Shown here: positions 24,054-34,478 of the stretch, piece by piece
How positions within the stretch are numbered: the stretch's first letter is position 1
Layout of the letters: each line of letters starts with the position of its first letter
Assembly (NCBI GenBank): GCA_039111635.1
Contig: JBCAQO010000003.1
Coordinates: 868,001-932,000, forward strand
Direction of reading: 5' to 3'
Source: Heterobasidion occidentale
Taxonomy: Eukaryota > Basidiomycota > Agaricomycetes > Russulales > Bondarzewiaceae
DNA: 64,000 nt
Program-made: the position numbers and the translations under genes
The notes under the pieces: model-generated
What the model was told of the DNA's origin: nothing
The model's input: only the letters and a program-made list of their open reading frames with translations
Databases searched by the model: none

Positions 24054-27014
24054 TTAGAATCTGTTCCCGCTCCCCGAGCCTGGAAGTGAGTTCAACGCAG
24101 GACTTTCGCTACCAGGGCTCGATCTAGCAGTCCCTTCCACCCCTTCATACGTCTTCCCAAAGAAAAAAGAGGATGCATGCTGCTCAACCGCGCTAAAAGT
24201 ACTTCGAAGCGTGCGCTTCATGCTCCTCCCCCTCCGGTCGATCTCCCCACGACTCGAACTCGGGCCCGGTGGACCTATATTCCCCTCCATGCTTCTGATC
24301 TCATTGCGGTGAAGAACGCCGTTCGTGCCGGGACCACCATTCAACGCGGCATGTACTGATTCCTGTAGTTCCCTTGTCTGTACCATACGTGGTCGGCCCC
24401 GCGGGCGTTCTCTGTCTTCCACCCCACCACCAGCGCCATTGACTCCACCAGGATGTACTCCATTCGCCCTAGCGTGCGGACGTGATGGGACAGATCTGGT
24501 CATAGGAGGAAACCCTGTTGAGTGCAAAGTGGATGGTCCTGCCTCCTGCGCCGCCGGAAAGGTCTCAGAATCCATCGATTTTTGTCCCTGCCCATTCACA
24601 ATGGATGCCGACGGAGGAGACACGGCGCGCGCAATCGAAGGCCCAGAGCCACTAGCCCCCCGTCCGTGTCCAAGCTCGGCAAAGACAAGGTCAGGTGTCA
24701 GCGCGCCGCCCCGAAGCGCCGTCGACCCGTCGCTATATGTCCGAAAGAAACCGGCCGCACTGCCATCACTCGGGGCGGGAGAGGAGGGTGGAGGCGGCCC
24801 AAAAACTGGACGTGAAAGGAAGGGCACCCAACGTGAACGGACAGAAGGTGCAGGTGCGGCGGAAGGAGCAGATGGCCCTGGAGTGGACGTGCTTGCACCA
24901 GACCGTTGATCCCAAACAAGTGCAGTGGGAAGATCGTTGGTATCGGGAGAGCGCGATGTAGAAGTAGGAGGTTGAGAGGATGTTTGCAAATGGGATGTCG
25001 ATGCGCCGCTGCCGTTGACTTGAGCAAAGCGGTCCAAGTCGCCGTCTGTTGGCCCTGGGTTAGCATCGGTCGGAGGTTGATCGTCATCGGGATCGTCTGT
25101 CTCCATCTCTGCGTCGTCGTACCCATTTGGATAACCGTCGTCGTCATCGTTATCGGAGTCCGTCCTCCCCTCTTCTGTGATACTTTTGAAAAGAACCAGC
25201 AGATATTCGCGGAGTTTGCCGACACCGTCGCCAGAAAATACGCAGAATGCTTGCTGTTGCGTCGTGTTGAAGTCCTGTCAACAAACAACATGAATGTCAA
25301 GTTGGGATAAAAGAATAAGCAGACATACCGGTGGAGGCGGTCGGCAAAACTTCTGTAGCTCGGGTCTTCGAAATGATGTGACACCAGTCAAACTCAGATG
25401 ATTGAGTTTATGCAGTTTCTGGAGGAGGAAATGAATGGCCATAACTGTGATCTGATCACAGTATGAAAGGTGGACACGCTCGAGCGTGGCATGCCGATCA
25501 CCGAGCGCATATATAGCCTCATCCGTTATATTGCTGACGCGTACAAGCCCAATCCGCCGGAGTTTTTGCAGGCTGCATAACTCGAATACAGACATATCCG
25601 TAAGACGGAAGCAATCTGAAGTCAAGGCGCATTTAGTGAACTGAGAACAATGCAGGAGAAGTAACGCACTCGCAAGATCAATATACCTCAAGCGTGCGCA
25701 TGAACGAGCAAGCATTGTTACTGAGCGGTCGGTTATCTCGGTCGCGTGCCCCAGGTGCAGATAGTGCAAATGCTTCCCAAGTCGGCATATGCTCTCAACA
25801 GCGTGATCTGTGAGATTACTGCACTTAGCGAGAACCAGGTTTCGAATTTTAGGTGCGCAGGCTACGATGCCATCTATGGCATCGTCTGTGATGTGTGAGC
25901 AATTCGTGAGGTCAAGCATCCGTAGATGTTCAAAAGGGCGGTTGAGTCGCAAGGATGGAAGTTCCTGGGAAAGCTTGACGGCCAAGGATTGGGGGAATGG
26001 GTTGTTTTGTGGTTGCGTTGTAGGAGATGGGTCGTACGCTAGAGGGGGCGCAGGGAAGGCGGAGTCAGTGAGCTCAACGCAATGCGACAGGCGCATTTCT
26101 CGCATATAGTGCGAGTGCATCCAAAGCTCGCGTACAGCGACATCGGTGATATGTCTACATCCGTTCAAGTCAATTTCAAGGAGCAGTGGGCTCTTGATGG
26201 AGAGAGCTGAGACAGGCTCATCGGAGAGTTGATATAAGTTGCTCATTTTGACACGGCGTAAAAGATGGCAGTTATCGGCAAGAGCAAGGATCCCAACAGA
26301 CGTGACGTTCTTGCAGCCGAACAGGTTGATGCCTTGGAGTTTGCGGCAGTTCGCTGCAAGAGCGAGCATCGTTCTGTCCGTGATTTCCGAGACCCCGGAA
26401 AGATCGATGGCAACGAGACTTTTGAAACAGGGCAATACGCGTGCGAGCGCAGTATCGGTGAGGGAGCTGCAGTTGAGGAGGGTGATACGTTCGAGACGCG
26501 TGCACTGAGCAAGGCGGCCAAAGACCAGATCGGTGAGGTCTGGACCAACGGAGAGGAAGTTGAGTCGACGTATAAATTGGGCGTATGTGAAGGTTTGGTC
26601 GTTGCGGGCGAGGACGCGCATGATCTTGATTACAGTGGTATAATCGGGAATGGAAGGCTTGTGCCATAGAAGCTCGACGGAGCATTCGCACCACGCGCGG
26701 GAGACAAGAAGAGAGCTGTGCAGATCCCTAGGTGAGTGAAGATGCTTGAGGATGTGTATGAGGATTTCGGGGGGAAGATGGGAAGCGGGCGAGCGGGCGT
26801 GCGTATGTGGTTGAGAGGGGAGGAGGTGGAGGCGCGAGTGCCATTGCGCGGGAGAGGCGACGACGGGGTCGGGGGAGGCGAAGAAGGTTGAGCGATTTGC
26901 GTCGTCGTCGTCGGCATCGACGTCGGATAGAGAGGTTGTCGACTGGGACCTGTTTCTGTACAACATGATGGGCAAGTCCGGGTGATCTAGCGCTGCGTAC
27001 GACTCGAATGGCAC
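24054..27014 (-). CDS. GRR1: F-box and leucine-rich repeat protein GRR1
   Basis: Substrate receptor of an SCF ubiquitin ligase. Yeast Grr1 links glucose sensing to turnover of cyclins and Mth1. Exons 25670-27014, 25329-25615 and 24054-25274 are in phase and give 950 residues. The F-box is SHLPPEILIHILKHLHSP...LVSRAW near residue 75. It is followed by at least twelve cysteine-containing LRRs of the type L..I.L.GC..ITD, for example LVAIDLSGVSEITD and LRMLDLTNCSHITDDAI. After the LRRs comes FCRPPPP joined to DFNTTQQQAFCVFSGDGV, the conserved Grr1 post-LRR segment. An acidic and Ser/Pro-rich tail of some 350 residues carries likely phosphorylation sites. The start is 86 bases from the divergent orphan gene at 27100. 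Confidence 0.93.
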
Positions 27015-27099
27015 TCAGAACAGCAACAGGCCCGTGACCGTGCGAAGAGATGCCCTCTCCTGTCCGCATGCTTCTCCGCTCTTCTTTCCCATTCACTTC

Positions 27100-27811
27100 A
27101 TGATTCCAGACAGACTTCGCAACTTCCTCTACCCACCCACCACCTCGCCCTCTCAATCTGCTCGGCATCCTGTGGCTGCTGCTGAACCCCTAATCGCGTC
27201 TGTTTGCCTGCACCTTGCCGATTATTCCGCCTCCCTCATGCGCATGCTTCACTTGCAGCGATCCCCCCTCTCCTCCTTCAGCCTTTGAGAAGCTTCTTGC
27301 CTCCGAAGACCTTCCTCCCCCTGGTCCTGACCACTTTCATGCACGACGTGCATTATGGTTGACCCCGCTTTCCGTACCTCGTCCGCCGTCGCCACCTTCG
27401 GCTTCCGAAGCTCATACTCGGCTGGAGGAGTTGCTAAATAAACCTGGTGCCCTCGAGAACAATGACGTCTGGCAAGCAGGCCTCGGAAAAGTCTGGAAGA
27501 GTCTCGTCAGCGGCGGGCGCCTTAAACAACTTCTTCCGCTCAAGCTAGTCGTGCGCATCATCTATCTAATCCTCATGCGCGCATGCTTGCTCACTCTCTG
27601 TCAGATCAAGATCCTATATGCTGGGTGGCTTCGCGACGGTACATGGCCAGAAAACGCAGCTGCGGTGGAAAATGACGACTTCTTCAGCCCTGCACACGTC
27701 TACCCGCATCCCCACTCACCCGGTTACGGCGATGCAGGCAGACTCTCATCAGGCGCACCGTCTGACAGTACCTCAGCAGCAGTGCGCAATGGGCCGGCCA
27801 TTCAACGTTAG
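27100..27811 (+). CDS. conserved fungal protein of unknown function
   Basis: Three exons. Exon 1 (from ATG 27100) reads MIPDRLRNFLYPP and ends ...AEPLIA. An intron of about 61 bases leads to DPPSPPSAFEKLLASEDLP, PGPDHFHARRALWLTP and VWQAGLGKVWKSL. A second intron near 27547-27600 joins LPLKLV to IKILYAGWLRDGTWP. The tail is Ser/Pro-rich. I recognise this layout (short basic leader, DHF..RRALW, W..GL.KVW, GWLRDGTWP) from basidiomycete hypothetical proteins but know no function. There are no membrane segments once the second intron is removed. It is head-to-head with GRR1 at 86 bases, so the two are likely co-transcribed from one promoter. Confidence 0.75.
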
Positions 27812-28291
27812 AGAAAGACACTCAGGCTGATGGGCACGTTCTTGTGGGGTTAGTATGATGCATGTATGATAATTGTTTATCTGTAAGACTGTATCGTCAT
27901 CTTCAATAGAAATTCGCTATCTGGCTCCTCTAGATGGACAAGCTTTTTGTGCGCATGCAATCATCATGCTAGATGATCCCCGTGCAGACCACTCTTCGAC
28001 CAACTGCGTGACATTGCATACTCTCGGGTAAGCGCATGGAGCTGATGAAGGACCAACAGAAACCAGCACACCTATGAAACTGATGATCAAAATACAACAG
28101 CATAAGTGTATATTACAATGTATATCATAAGCGATGCGACACGAAAACATTGGATAGTGGATAACGAGTACAGTCTGTTAGGGAATGACAGCATATGAGA
28201 AACAACTTCGATTTAAGTACCAAATCCATGGCCTCTCCTGATACAACTCTGCAGCAATACATCCTATAACATCCGGCCAGTCTAGTAGCGG
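27812..28291. other. convergent intergenic, no gene seen
   Basis: Between the 3' end of the orphan gene and that of the Hsp20-like gene. No conserved frame or RNA gene signature. Confidence 0.6.
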
Positions 28292-29252
28292 TTAATTGCC
28301 CGCGCGGTTTGAATAGCGAGTGTTCCGCACATCGATAGTGAGGAGAGTCCCGTCGTCGTTGAATTTGGCACGGAGAGATGATACATCGATCGCTCGCGGG
28401 AGTGCTATGTGCCACTCGTAATGGCCTGTCCATGAAGTGAGTTAGGAATAAAGTTTTCAATGACAAGGAAAACAACTGACAATCTTCTTCGAGATGCCAT
28501 GCATCTGCGACAATGTCCATCCGGTCACCTTTCTTCAGCGATATTGTGATCATCTCCGGAGCAAATGGTCTGCCGCCAGGGCAGGGAAAGGGGATATCGA
28601 CGGAGTGGGTGTTCCCGTTGAAACGGAAACGAGGCTGTGGCACAGCCGAGGGCGGCGGCGTGCGTCGGGACGCCGTTTTGGGTGGCTCAACGGTTCCTTC
28701 GGGCTTCAGCGCTGGTTCCGAACTGTGCAGGGAAGGCGAGGCAAGTGATGACCTGGGAGATGGAGGAGTTGATTGCGAAGAGGGCGATAAAAGAGGATGC
28801 CAAGTAGACGAGGGGCTCTCAGAGCTCGTTGTCCAAGGTAAAGAAGACGTGAGTGACGGCATAGAGGTAAACCGCATGGCTTTAAGCGTAGGTCGTGAAG
28901 ATGTCATGGGTCTAGTATGAACAGGATGCTCGGAGGTGAAAGGAGAGACTGAATAACGTGGCTCTTTGGTTTGAACCGGTGATGCGAGTGTGTACCTCCT
29001 GGAAAGCGGGAAAGGCAGCCTCGCTGAAGGAGAGTGAGGGGTGCTCGATATTTTAGGCATCGAGATGGCCATAGTCTTTTGTGAACAATGAGCTCGCGTG
29101 CGGCCAGGAGATGGTGGACAAGAGAAGGTGGCTTGAGGAAAAATGTTCGAAGTGGAGTAAAACGTGGAGCAGGGCTGATTTTGCCACACTCCGAAGGGGG
29201 CATCGAACGGCGGATGACTGGATCGTTCGGTGGTGTTCGTCCATGATTGCAT
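28292..29252 (-). CDS. Hsp20-like (alpha-crystallin domain) protein
   Basis: Two exons: a long one from 29252 and a short last exon ending at 28292, joined by a GTCAGT...CAG intron at about 28429-28481. The N-terminal two thirds are Ser/Pro/Thr-rich and probably disordered. The C-terminal third resembles an alpha-crystallin fold: FRFNGNTHSVDIPFPC, ITISLKKGDRMDIVADAW, then HYEWHIALPRAIDVSSL, RAKFNDDGTLLTIDVR. The DVSSLRAKFNDDGTLLTI strand pattern is the strongest match. It lacks a clear C-terminal IXI motif. The start is the first in-frame ATG; later ATGs (29072, 29060) are possible. A perfect heat-shock element 57 bases upstream supports a stress role. Confidence 0.72.
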
Positions 29253-29308
29253 TGTCCACAGCTGCTGTTCGCCGCAATATTATTGGTAACGTACGAGGAA
29301 AGGAGCCT

Positions 29309-29326
29309 GAACTTTCCGGAACTTTC
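29309..29326. promoter_or_regulatory. heat-shock element
   Basis: Reads GAA CT TTC CG GAA CT TTC: four perfectly alternating nGAAn/nTTCn units, the consensus for trimeric heat-shock factor. It lies 57 bases upstream of the Hsp20-like ATG at 29252 and about 480 bases upstream of the divergent DJ-1 gene. Confidence 0.8.
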
Positions 29327-29744
29327 TGGCTTGAAAATGTTGTACCAGATCTACATTTGTAAATCATGCTCCTAGCTGGGGAGTTCATGTGGCCTTGTCA
29401 AGGCACTGGCAGATCTTTTCTTTTTTCGCAAGCCTACCCTAGTATGCTTCCCATCGCATCCAACCTGTGCAGAAAGACAGTCGGTGTAGGTCTCTTGGTA
29501 TCGAAAAATACCACTACCTACGTTGCCTCGTTTCGTGATCTCACCGCGGCTTGCGTTGGCTTGCATTGCAGACCAATACCCGGTACTCAACCTGGCCGAA
29601 ATGACCGGCTCCTCGATCGCTTGCATGTCCAAGATACCAAGATCGACTTGCATGACATAGCATTGACATAGCCCAATCGTCACCGAGCATCCACTTGTCC
29701 CCGGACCTCACACGAGATCTCACGAATTCTCACTCGATTGTGCG

Positions 29745-29753
29745 TATATAAGG
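29745..29753 (+). promoter_or_regulatory. TATA box of the DJ-1/Hsp31-like gene
   Basis: TATATAAGG, about 60 bases before the ATG at 29806. A pyrimidine-rich stretch (CTCTTTCTATTACC) and CAATC precede the ATG, typical of a well-expressed fungal gene. Confidence 0.6.
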
Positions 29754-29805
29754 ACCCCCCGCATTCCTCCTGATTCTCAATCCTCTTTCTATTACCACCA
29801 CAATC

Positions 29806-30840
29806 ATGTCTCAATCTCGTATCCTGTTCGTCTACACGTCCGCCGACAAAACTCTCCGGGGCCATCAGACGGTAGGGCGCACGCACCTCGTCCTACTCGC
29901 AAGCTTCTAAATCATCAAAAAGGGGTGGTATCTTCCCGAGGCGGCGCACCCATACCATGTTCTCGCCCCTCACTTTCAGATTGACTTCGCCTCACCCGCA
30001 GGTTCCAACCCTCCCATTGATCAGGGGAGCATCGAAGTGCGCGTCTTCCTCCCATGCCACTCCTCACTGCTGTCAAAATCAATATAGTAATTCGCTATAG
30101 ATGTTCAAAGATGAGCAAAGCGTAAAATTCCTCGAAGACCCGTCGTCAAGGCCCTCTTGGCAAATGCGAAGCCTTTGAAGGATGTCAATGTTGACGAATA
30201 CGCTGCCATCTTCTATGTCGGTGGACACGGCCCTGTACTTGATCTTGCGACGGATCCCTCGAACATCGAACTGGCGAATAAGGTGAACTAAACCTAGAGA
30301 TTGCAGAGATAACTTTTACCTTGTGTCCACTGACCTCGATCGCTGAACAGTTTTATCGGTCGGGCAAGATTGTGTCTGCTGTCTGTCACGGACCTGCGTG
30401 AGTGCTGATAAGCCCTTCTTGTTTTCCCGCTCCTAATGATCTCGTTTAGTGCCCTGGTGGGCGTGACGGGCGCTGACGGTAAATCAATCTTTGACGGCAA
30501 GGCCGCCACTTGTTTCACCAATGTCGAGGAAGAACAAGTCGACAAAGTGAAGGTAAGCCCATTCATCGGGCACTTTTTTGATGGCATAGATTCTGATCGG
30601 GGTCTCCGCGTCCAGGATATTCCATTCCTGGTTGAAGACCGCATTGTCTCACTCGGGGGAAAGTTCGAAAAGGCGGAACCTTGGGGCGTAAGTCACCGAC
30701 TTTGATGCAGTTACATACGAAGATCTGACTCTACCGATTAATAGGTCAAAGTCGTCCAATCAGGCACGCTCCTTACAGGCCAGAATCCCGCTTCGGCTGG
30801 ACCTCTTGGCGAAGCGATCCTCAAAGCTTTGAAGGCGTGA
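29806..30840 (+). CDS. DJ-1/PfpI family protein, Hsp31-like (apparent frameshift)
   Basis: Class I glutamine-amidotransferase-like fold; relatives act as glutathione-independent glyoxalases, methylglyoxal or stress chaperones. Exons give MSQSRILFVYTSADK, GWYLPEAAHPYHVLAPHF with the substrate-side Glu, IDFASPAGSNPPIDQGS, AAIFYVGGHGPVLDLATD, the nucleophile elbow KIVSAVCHGPAAL with Cys and His, and IPFLVEDRIVSLGGKF. It ends in SAGPLGEAILKALKA. In the third exon the frame reading MFKDEQSVKFLEDP breaks near 30138-30146. VVKALLANAKPLKDVN continues one base out of frame, as if one C had been lost from GACCC. Without a fix the product stops soon after. A sequencing error is the simplest cause; an alternative acceptor at 30120 is possible but loses the conserved KFLEDP. 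Confidence 0.82.
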
Positions 30841-31064
30841 AAGAACAATCGTGTAGGGATTGAATTACTGTACGACTAGTCGGAAAATTTGAAGCAGCAC
30901 CATGGATGTATTGTTCTATGCCGTTACCATGAAAATACCCAGATATTGACATTTTGTGCCACAAAGTCGAGATTTTTCAGGAGTGCTAACAAAATGAGAT
31001 GACAGCGATGAGATACAGAACGAGACGCAGCAAAGTTTTCACCGTCAAACATGCACTGATCACG

Positions 31065-32070
31065 TCAAACATACGCCACCGACATGACCCATCCCTTCTT
31101 CAACGTGAAACCATCTAAAGCCTCTTTGGCCACAGTTGCCAACTCCGGGGCATCGTACAACACTTGAGCCATTTTGGCCTTCTGGCCTGCTGCGTTAGGC
31201 GTTTGGGATGGTACGACATGAGTCGACTGGAATCCTTGATATCTGTGGACGCGGGGGGATGAACGCCGAAGGCTCATGGTGCGAAACATTTGGCACGCAC
31301 TGTTGGAACAAGACCGAAAGGACACTGTCCGTAACTTCATTCGGCAGGTTAGTGCAAAGTAGACGTGCCGAAGGCCGCTCCGCGACTTGGGGAACTATTG
31401 CTGGATAGATGGGAGAATTGTGTGAACCATACTCATAGGCATTGAACGCGGTAAGATACTTGACATACTATTAGCGGCAGCCGCCTTCGGTCCCGCCTCT
31501 TCATCATCATCTATCTCCATCTCTTCACCCTCATCGGACTCAGCGTCGTCAGCCGGTTTCCGTTTCTGGGCCCGTCCCTCTTCGTCCGCCATTTCGTCTT
31601 CACGACCGCGCTTCTGCAGTGTGGACGCACCACTTGTCTTTGTTTGTTTATCAACGAGTGCACTGCTTTGTGCAGCCGTAGGCGGTACGAAGGTAGGATC
31701 TTCCCTCCTCAGGGTAGCGTGTGATTTAGTTTTCGCATATTGCACGCGCTGCACAGATGAAGATCAAAGCGAGCGTTTGTTCATGTGCTGAGGACCGTAG
31801 CAAGCAGAGAGTACGCACAAGGGGCTTGTCATAGAATAGCATACCATCGCATGCGCGCAAAGCAGAGGTTGCAGCTGCTAAATCGGTAAACACAAGAAAT
31901 GCCTGTCCTCTCATTTTGGGTGTTTTAGACGCGACGACATCGATCACCTTGCCGTATGTTGTGAAAAGAGCGTAGAGTTGTCCACGCATCTCTTCTTTGT
32001 TGATTTGATCATTGAGATTATTGATATAGAGGGATGTGTTCGGCTGGGTTACGGTGGAGGACGAAGCCAT
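31065..32070 (-). CDS. U1A/U2B''-type small nuclear ribonucleoprotein
   Basis: Spliceosomal protein with two RRMs. The start at 32070 gives MASSSTVTQPNTSLYINNL (RNP2 YINNL), then INKEEMRGQLYALFTTYG and MRGQAFLVFTD (RNP1) of RRM1. After an intron come RVQYAKTKS, an acidic, Lys-rich linker with GREDEMADEEG, and RRM2: LLCTNLPNEVTDSVLSVLF, QQYQGFQSTHVVPS, and a final GWVMSVAYV. Two or three introns keep frame. A single fungal gene commonly serves as both the U1A and U2B'' homologue, so I do not choose between them. It is head-to-head with the ceramide synthase gene. Confidence 0.9.
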
Positions 32071-32544
32071 GGTTCACTACGGTCGTCGCTTCGAGTTTGG
32101 TCCTTTGCCCTGAGCTGCACGTTCGCGAAAGCGTGACTTGCACCGTGACAGAGGTTCTGACCGTTTACAGGCAGTTCCCACGGATGTATACACGTTTCAA
32201 ATGAGGAGCTACAAAATATAAACAGGCCGCAGCTACGCCTACGACTTGCCATTTTCGTTGCTTCATTCGCCCACACGCTCGGACGCGTCTTGCATCCCGA
32301 AGGGAAGCGTTTGGCCGGGCACTCTCAAAAGCAGGCTTATTTCACATCCAGCACTGCACAGGTGAGGCTACCCTGTTTCTCCAACAGCTGGCAGGCCCTG
32401 ATTCGTTTTGGTCGTCTCTTTTCACCAATTTCTTACGATAAATAGCCAGACCCAGTCGCTGCACATTCATCGCCCCCGCCTGGGTAGTTCATGATCTGGT
32501 AGACGTGTCAATACGCCGTCCAAACACATCATTCACTGCTACGA
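32071..32544. other. bidirectional promoter region, U1A/U2B'' and ceramide synthase
   Basis: No coding frame with homology. CT-rich stretches near both starts; no clear TATA box. Confidence 0.5.
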
Positions 32545-33848
32545 ATGGACTACCTCCTCGATATCCAGAGGCTCCCCTCGTTCCTCGTCCCATTCGTTTC
32601 TCTCTCATACCCTGTTGAGCGCCCGTCGCGCACTGACTCCTTCCACGATGCTGTATACTATGATATCGGATACCTCGATACTTGCTTCATCGTCACACTC
32701 ATCGCTGTGATGGCCATTCTTCGTGACGCAGCACGGTTATTTGTCCTTGAACCTTTTGCTAGGTGGAAACTCACCCGGGACTGGCGACTTCGACAAGGAT
32801 GCATGGTCACTATCACGAATGGCAAGCCCAACGGCAATAGCGCGTCGAACAGGACAGGATCCCTGACTATTAAGAGCGCAGAGCGCTTGCCGGAGGACTC
32901 GGCAGAGGCGAAGCATATTCACCGTAGCGTGCTGCGGTTTGCGGAACAAGGCTGGCAAACATTATACTACACCATGCAATGGAGCTACGGCGTGGTACGT
33001 ACTTTTCCTGTGCTGTTTGACGCGTTTTTCCCAATATCTTTGCAGTACATCTATCGAAACGTGCCCAATATGCTGGCCGACCCTTGGTCCAACTATCCCC
33101 ATATACCCCTCCCCAGCGTGGTCAAAGGCTATTACCTCATGCAAATAGCGTTCTACGTCCACGCCGTGCTGATCATCAACGCTGAGGCGCGACGAAAAGA
33201 CCACTGGCAGATGATGACCCACCACGTCATAACTATCGCGCTTGTTATCATAAGCTATTCCTACAACTTCACTCGCGTTGGGTGTTTGATCATGGCCATC
33301 ATGGATTGGTGCGACATTACCTTGACAGTACGTTCCTAATCCTGTGCGCGTTGATTGGATGGAAATTGATTATTGTATGCTATAGTTCGCCAAAACGCTT
33401 CGATATCTCGCTTTTCAGAAGGCCTGCGACCTGGCGTTTATCTTCTTCCTCATCTCCTGGTTTATCACGCGCCATGTTCTATTCATTAAAGTCATTCTAT
33501 CCACTTACTGGGACTTGGCCCGCATCGTTCCATTTGAGTGGATTCCCGAACGCGGACATTACTTCTCCCCTGAAGTTCACATGACCTTCGTCGTGTTACT
33601 GACTTGCCTCCAGGTCAGAGGTTGTTCCCTTTGAAACTTTTTCGCACTGCTTACTCGTTACCATGCAGGTTCTACAATGTATCTGGTCGTATATGATATT
33701 TCGTGTGGCGTGGCGAGTGGTAATGGGCTACGGAGCAGATGATACCCGTAGCGACGAAGATGCGTAAGTTCTCATGCTCTCTGACTTATGATCGTGCTCT
33801 AACGAGTTTCTTGGGCTTCGCAGCGAGGAAGTCAAGAAGGACCGATAG
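32545..33848 (+). CDS. LAG1: ceramide synthase (LAG1/LAC1), TLC domain
   Basis: ER membrane enzyme that N-acylates sphingoid bases with fatty acyl-CoA. The sequence shows an N-terminal membrane segment (TCFIVTLIAVMAILRDAARL) and a cytosolic loop. The Lag1 motif follows: HRSVLRFAEQGWQTLYYTMQ, WSYGV spliced to YIYRN, and LPSVVKGYYLMQIAFYVHAV. Next is the catalytic pair in RRKDHWQMMTHHVITIALV, then SYSYNFTRVG and MAIMDWCDITL, FAKTLRYLAFQKACD, and late transmembrane helices. It ends in an acidic tail (DDTRSDEDAEEVKKDR). Five exons. The two adjacent histidines of the TLC active site are intact. About 380 residues, within the family range. Confidence 0.92.
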
Positions 33849-34478
33849 AATGCTATCCGATTTCTTGTAATGAACTTACGAGAATACCCGCGCTATATTT
33901 CTTACACCTCGTAATTCACGCTGTGCCAAAAGACCCGGAGAACGCATTGTGTACACAATTTGCTGGTTGATTCAGGGCATGTGAGCCAGGCTCCCTGAAT
34001 ATAATTGGAGGTCGTTAGGATATGGGGGCTTGCTTCTGAAGTCCTCAAAAATATAGCTAGATGGGAAAAAATCTGCAGACGGGCTACACTTTCAACGAAG
34101 CAACACACTGGAAGAGAGGGATACCAAATGACTGCAGTAGTAGTTTGTCGTTGTTAATGCTCCTCCTCTATTCTACTGCTTAGATCCTGGGAGGCCACAA
34201 AGTCCAGCCTTCTGAGTGAGAACATAGATTCATGTGGCACAGTAACATCTGTGGCAGCTGACTGACCCAGTAGCCTCGGACCGTCCACCTGTACAAGAAC
34301 TGAGATTTACCTACTAACCTTCCAGCGAAGGATCCTGCCTCGTGAGACGTGATTTGGATCACGGCCCGGCGAACCGAACGCCCACTTAAATACAGCAGAA
34401 CTTCACTCTCTTCCTGCATCTTGATGTCATCAAGTTCACACTACAGACCGACCATCTGAAGCTACCTTTCTTTAAACA
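33849..34478. other. intergenic, no gene seen
   Basis: The 3' flank of ceramide synthase and the promoter of the lactate dehydrogenase. Frames on the minus strand (33902-34108, 34180-34419) carry no recognisable motif. Confidence 0.6.

Larger units (their letters stand above)
29253..29805. other. bidirectional promoter region, Hsp20-like / DJ-1
   Basis: No coding sequence supported. Contains the heat-shock element near the left gene and a TATA box near the right gene. Confidence 0.6.

Noticed and set aside
24325..24909. 194-codon plus-strand frame
   Set aside because: It lies opposite the low-complexity tail of GRR1 and has no motif.
25616..25669. LRR insertion in GRR1 (SALLLLHCSQFTKCALTSD)
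   Set aside because: This stretch has intron ends GTGCGT...CAG, and removing it restores a normal repeat, so it is an intron read through.
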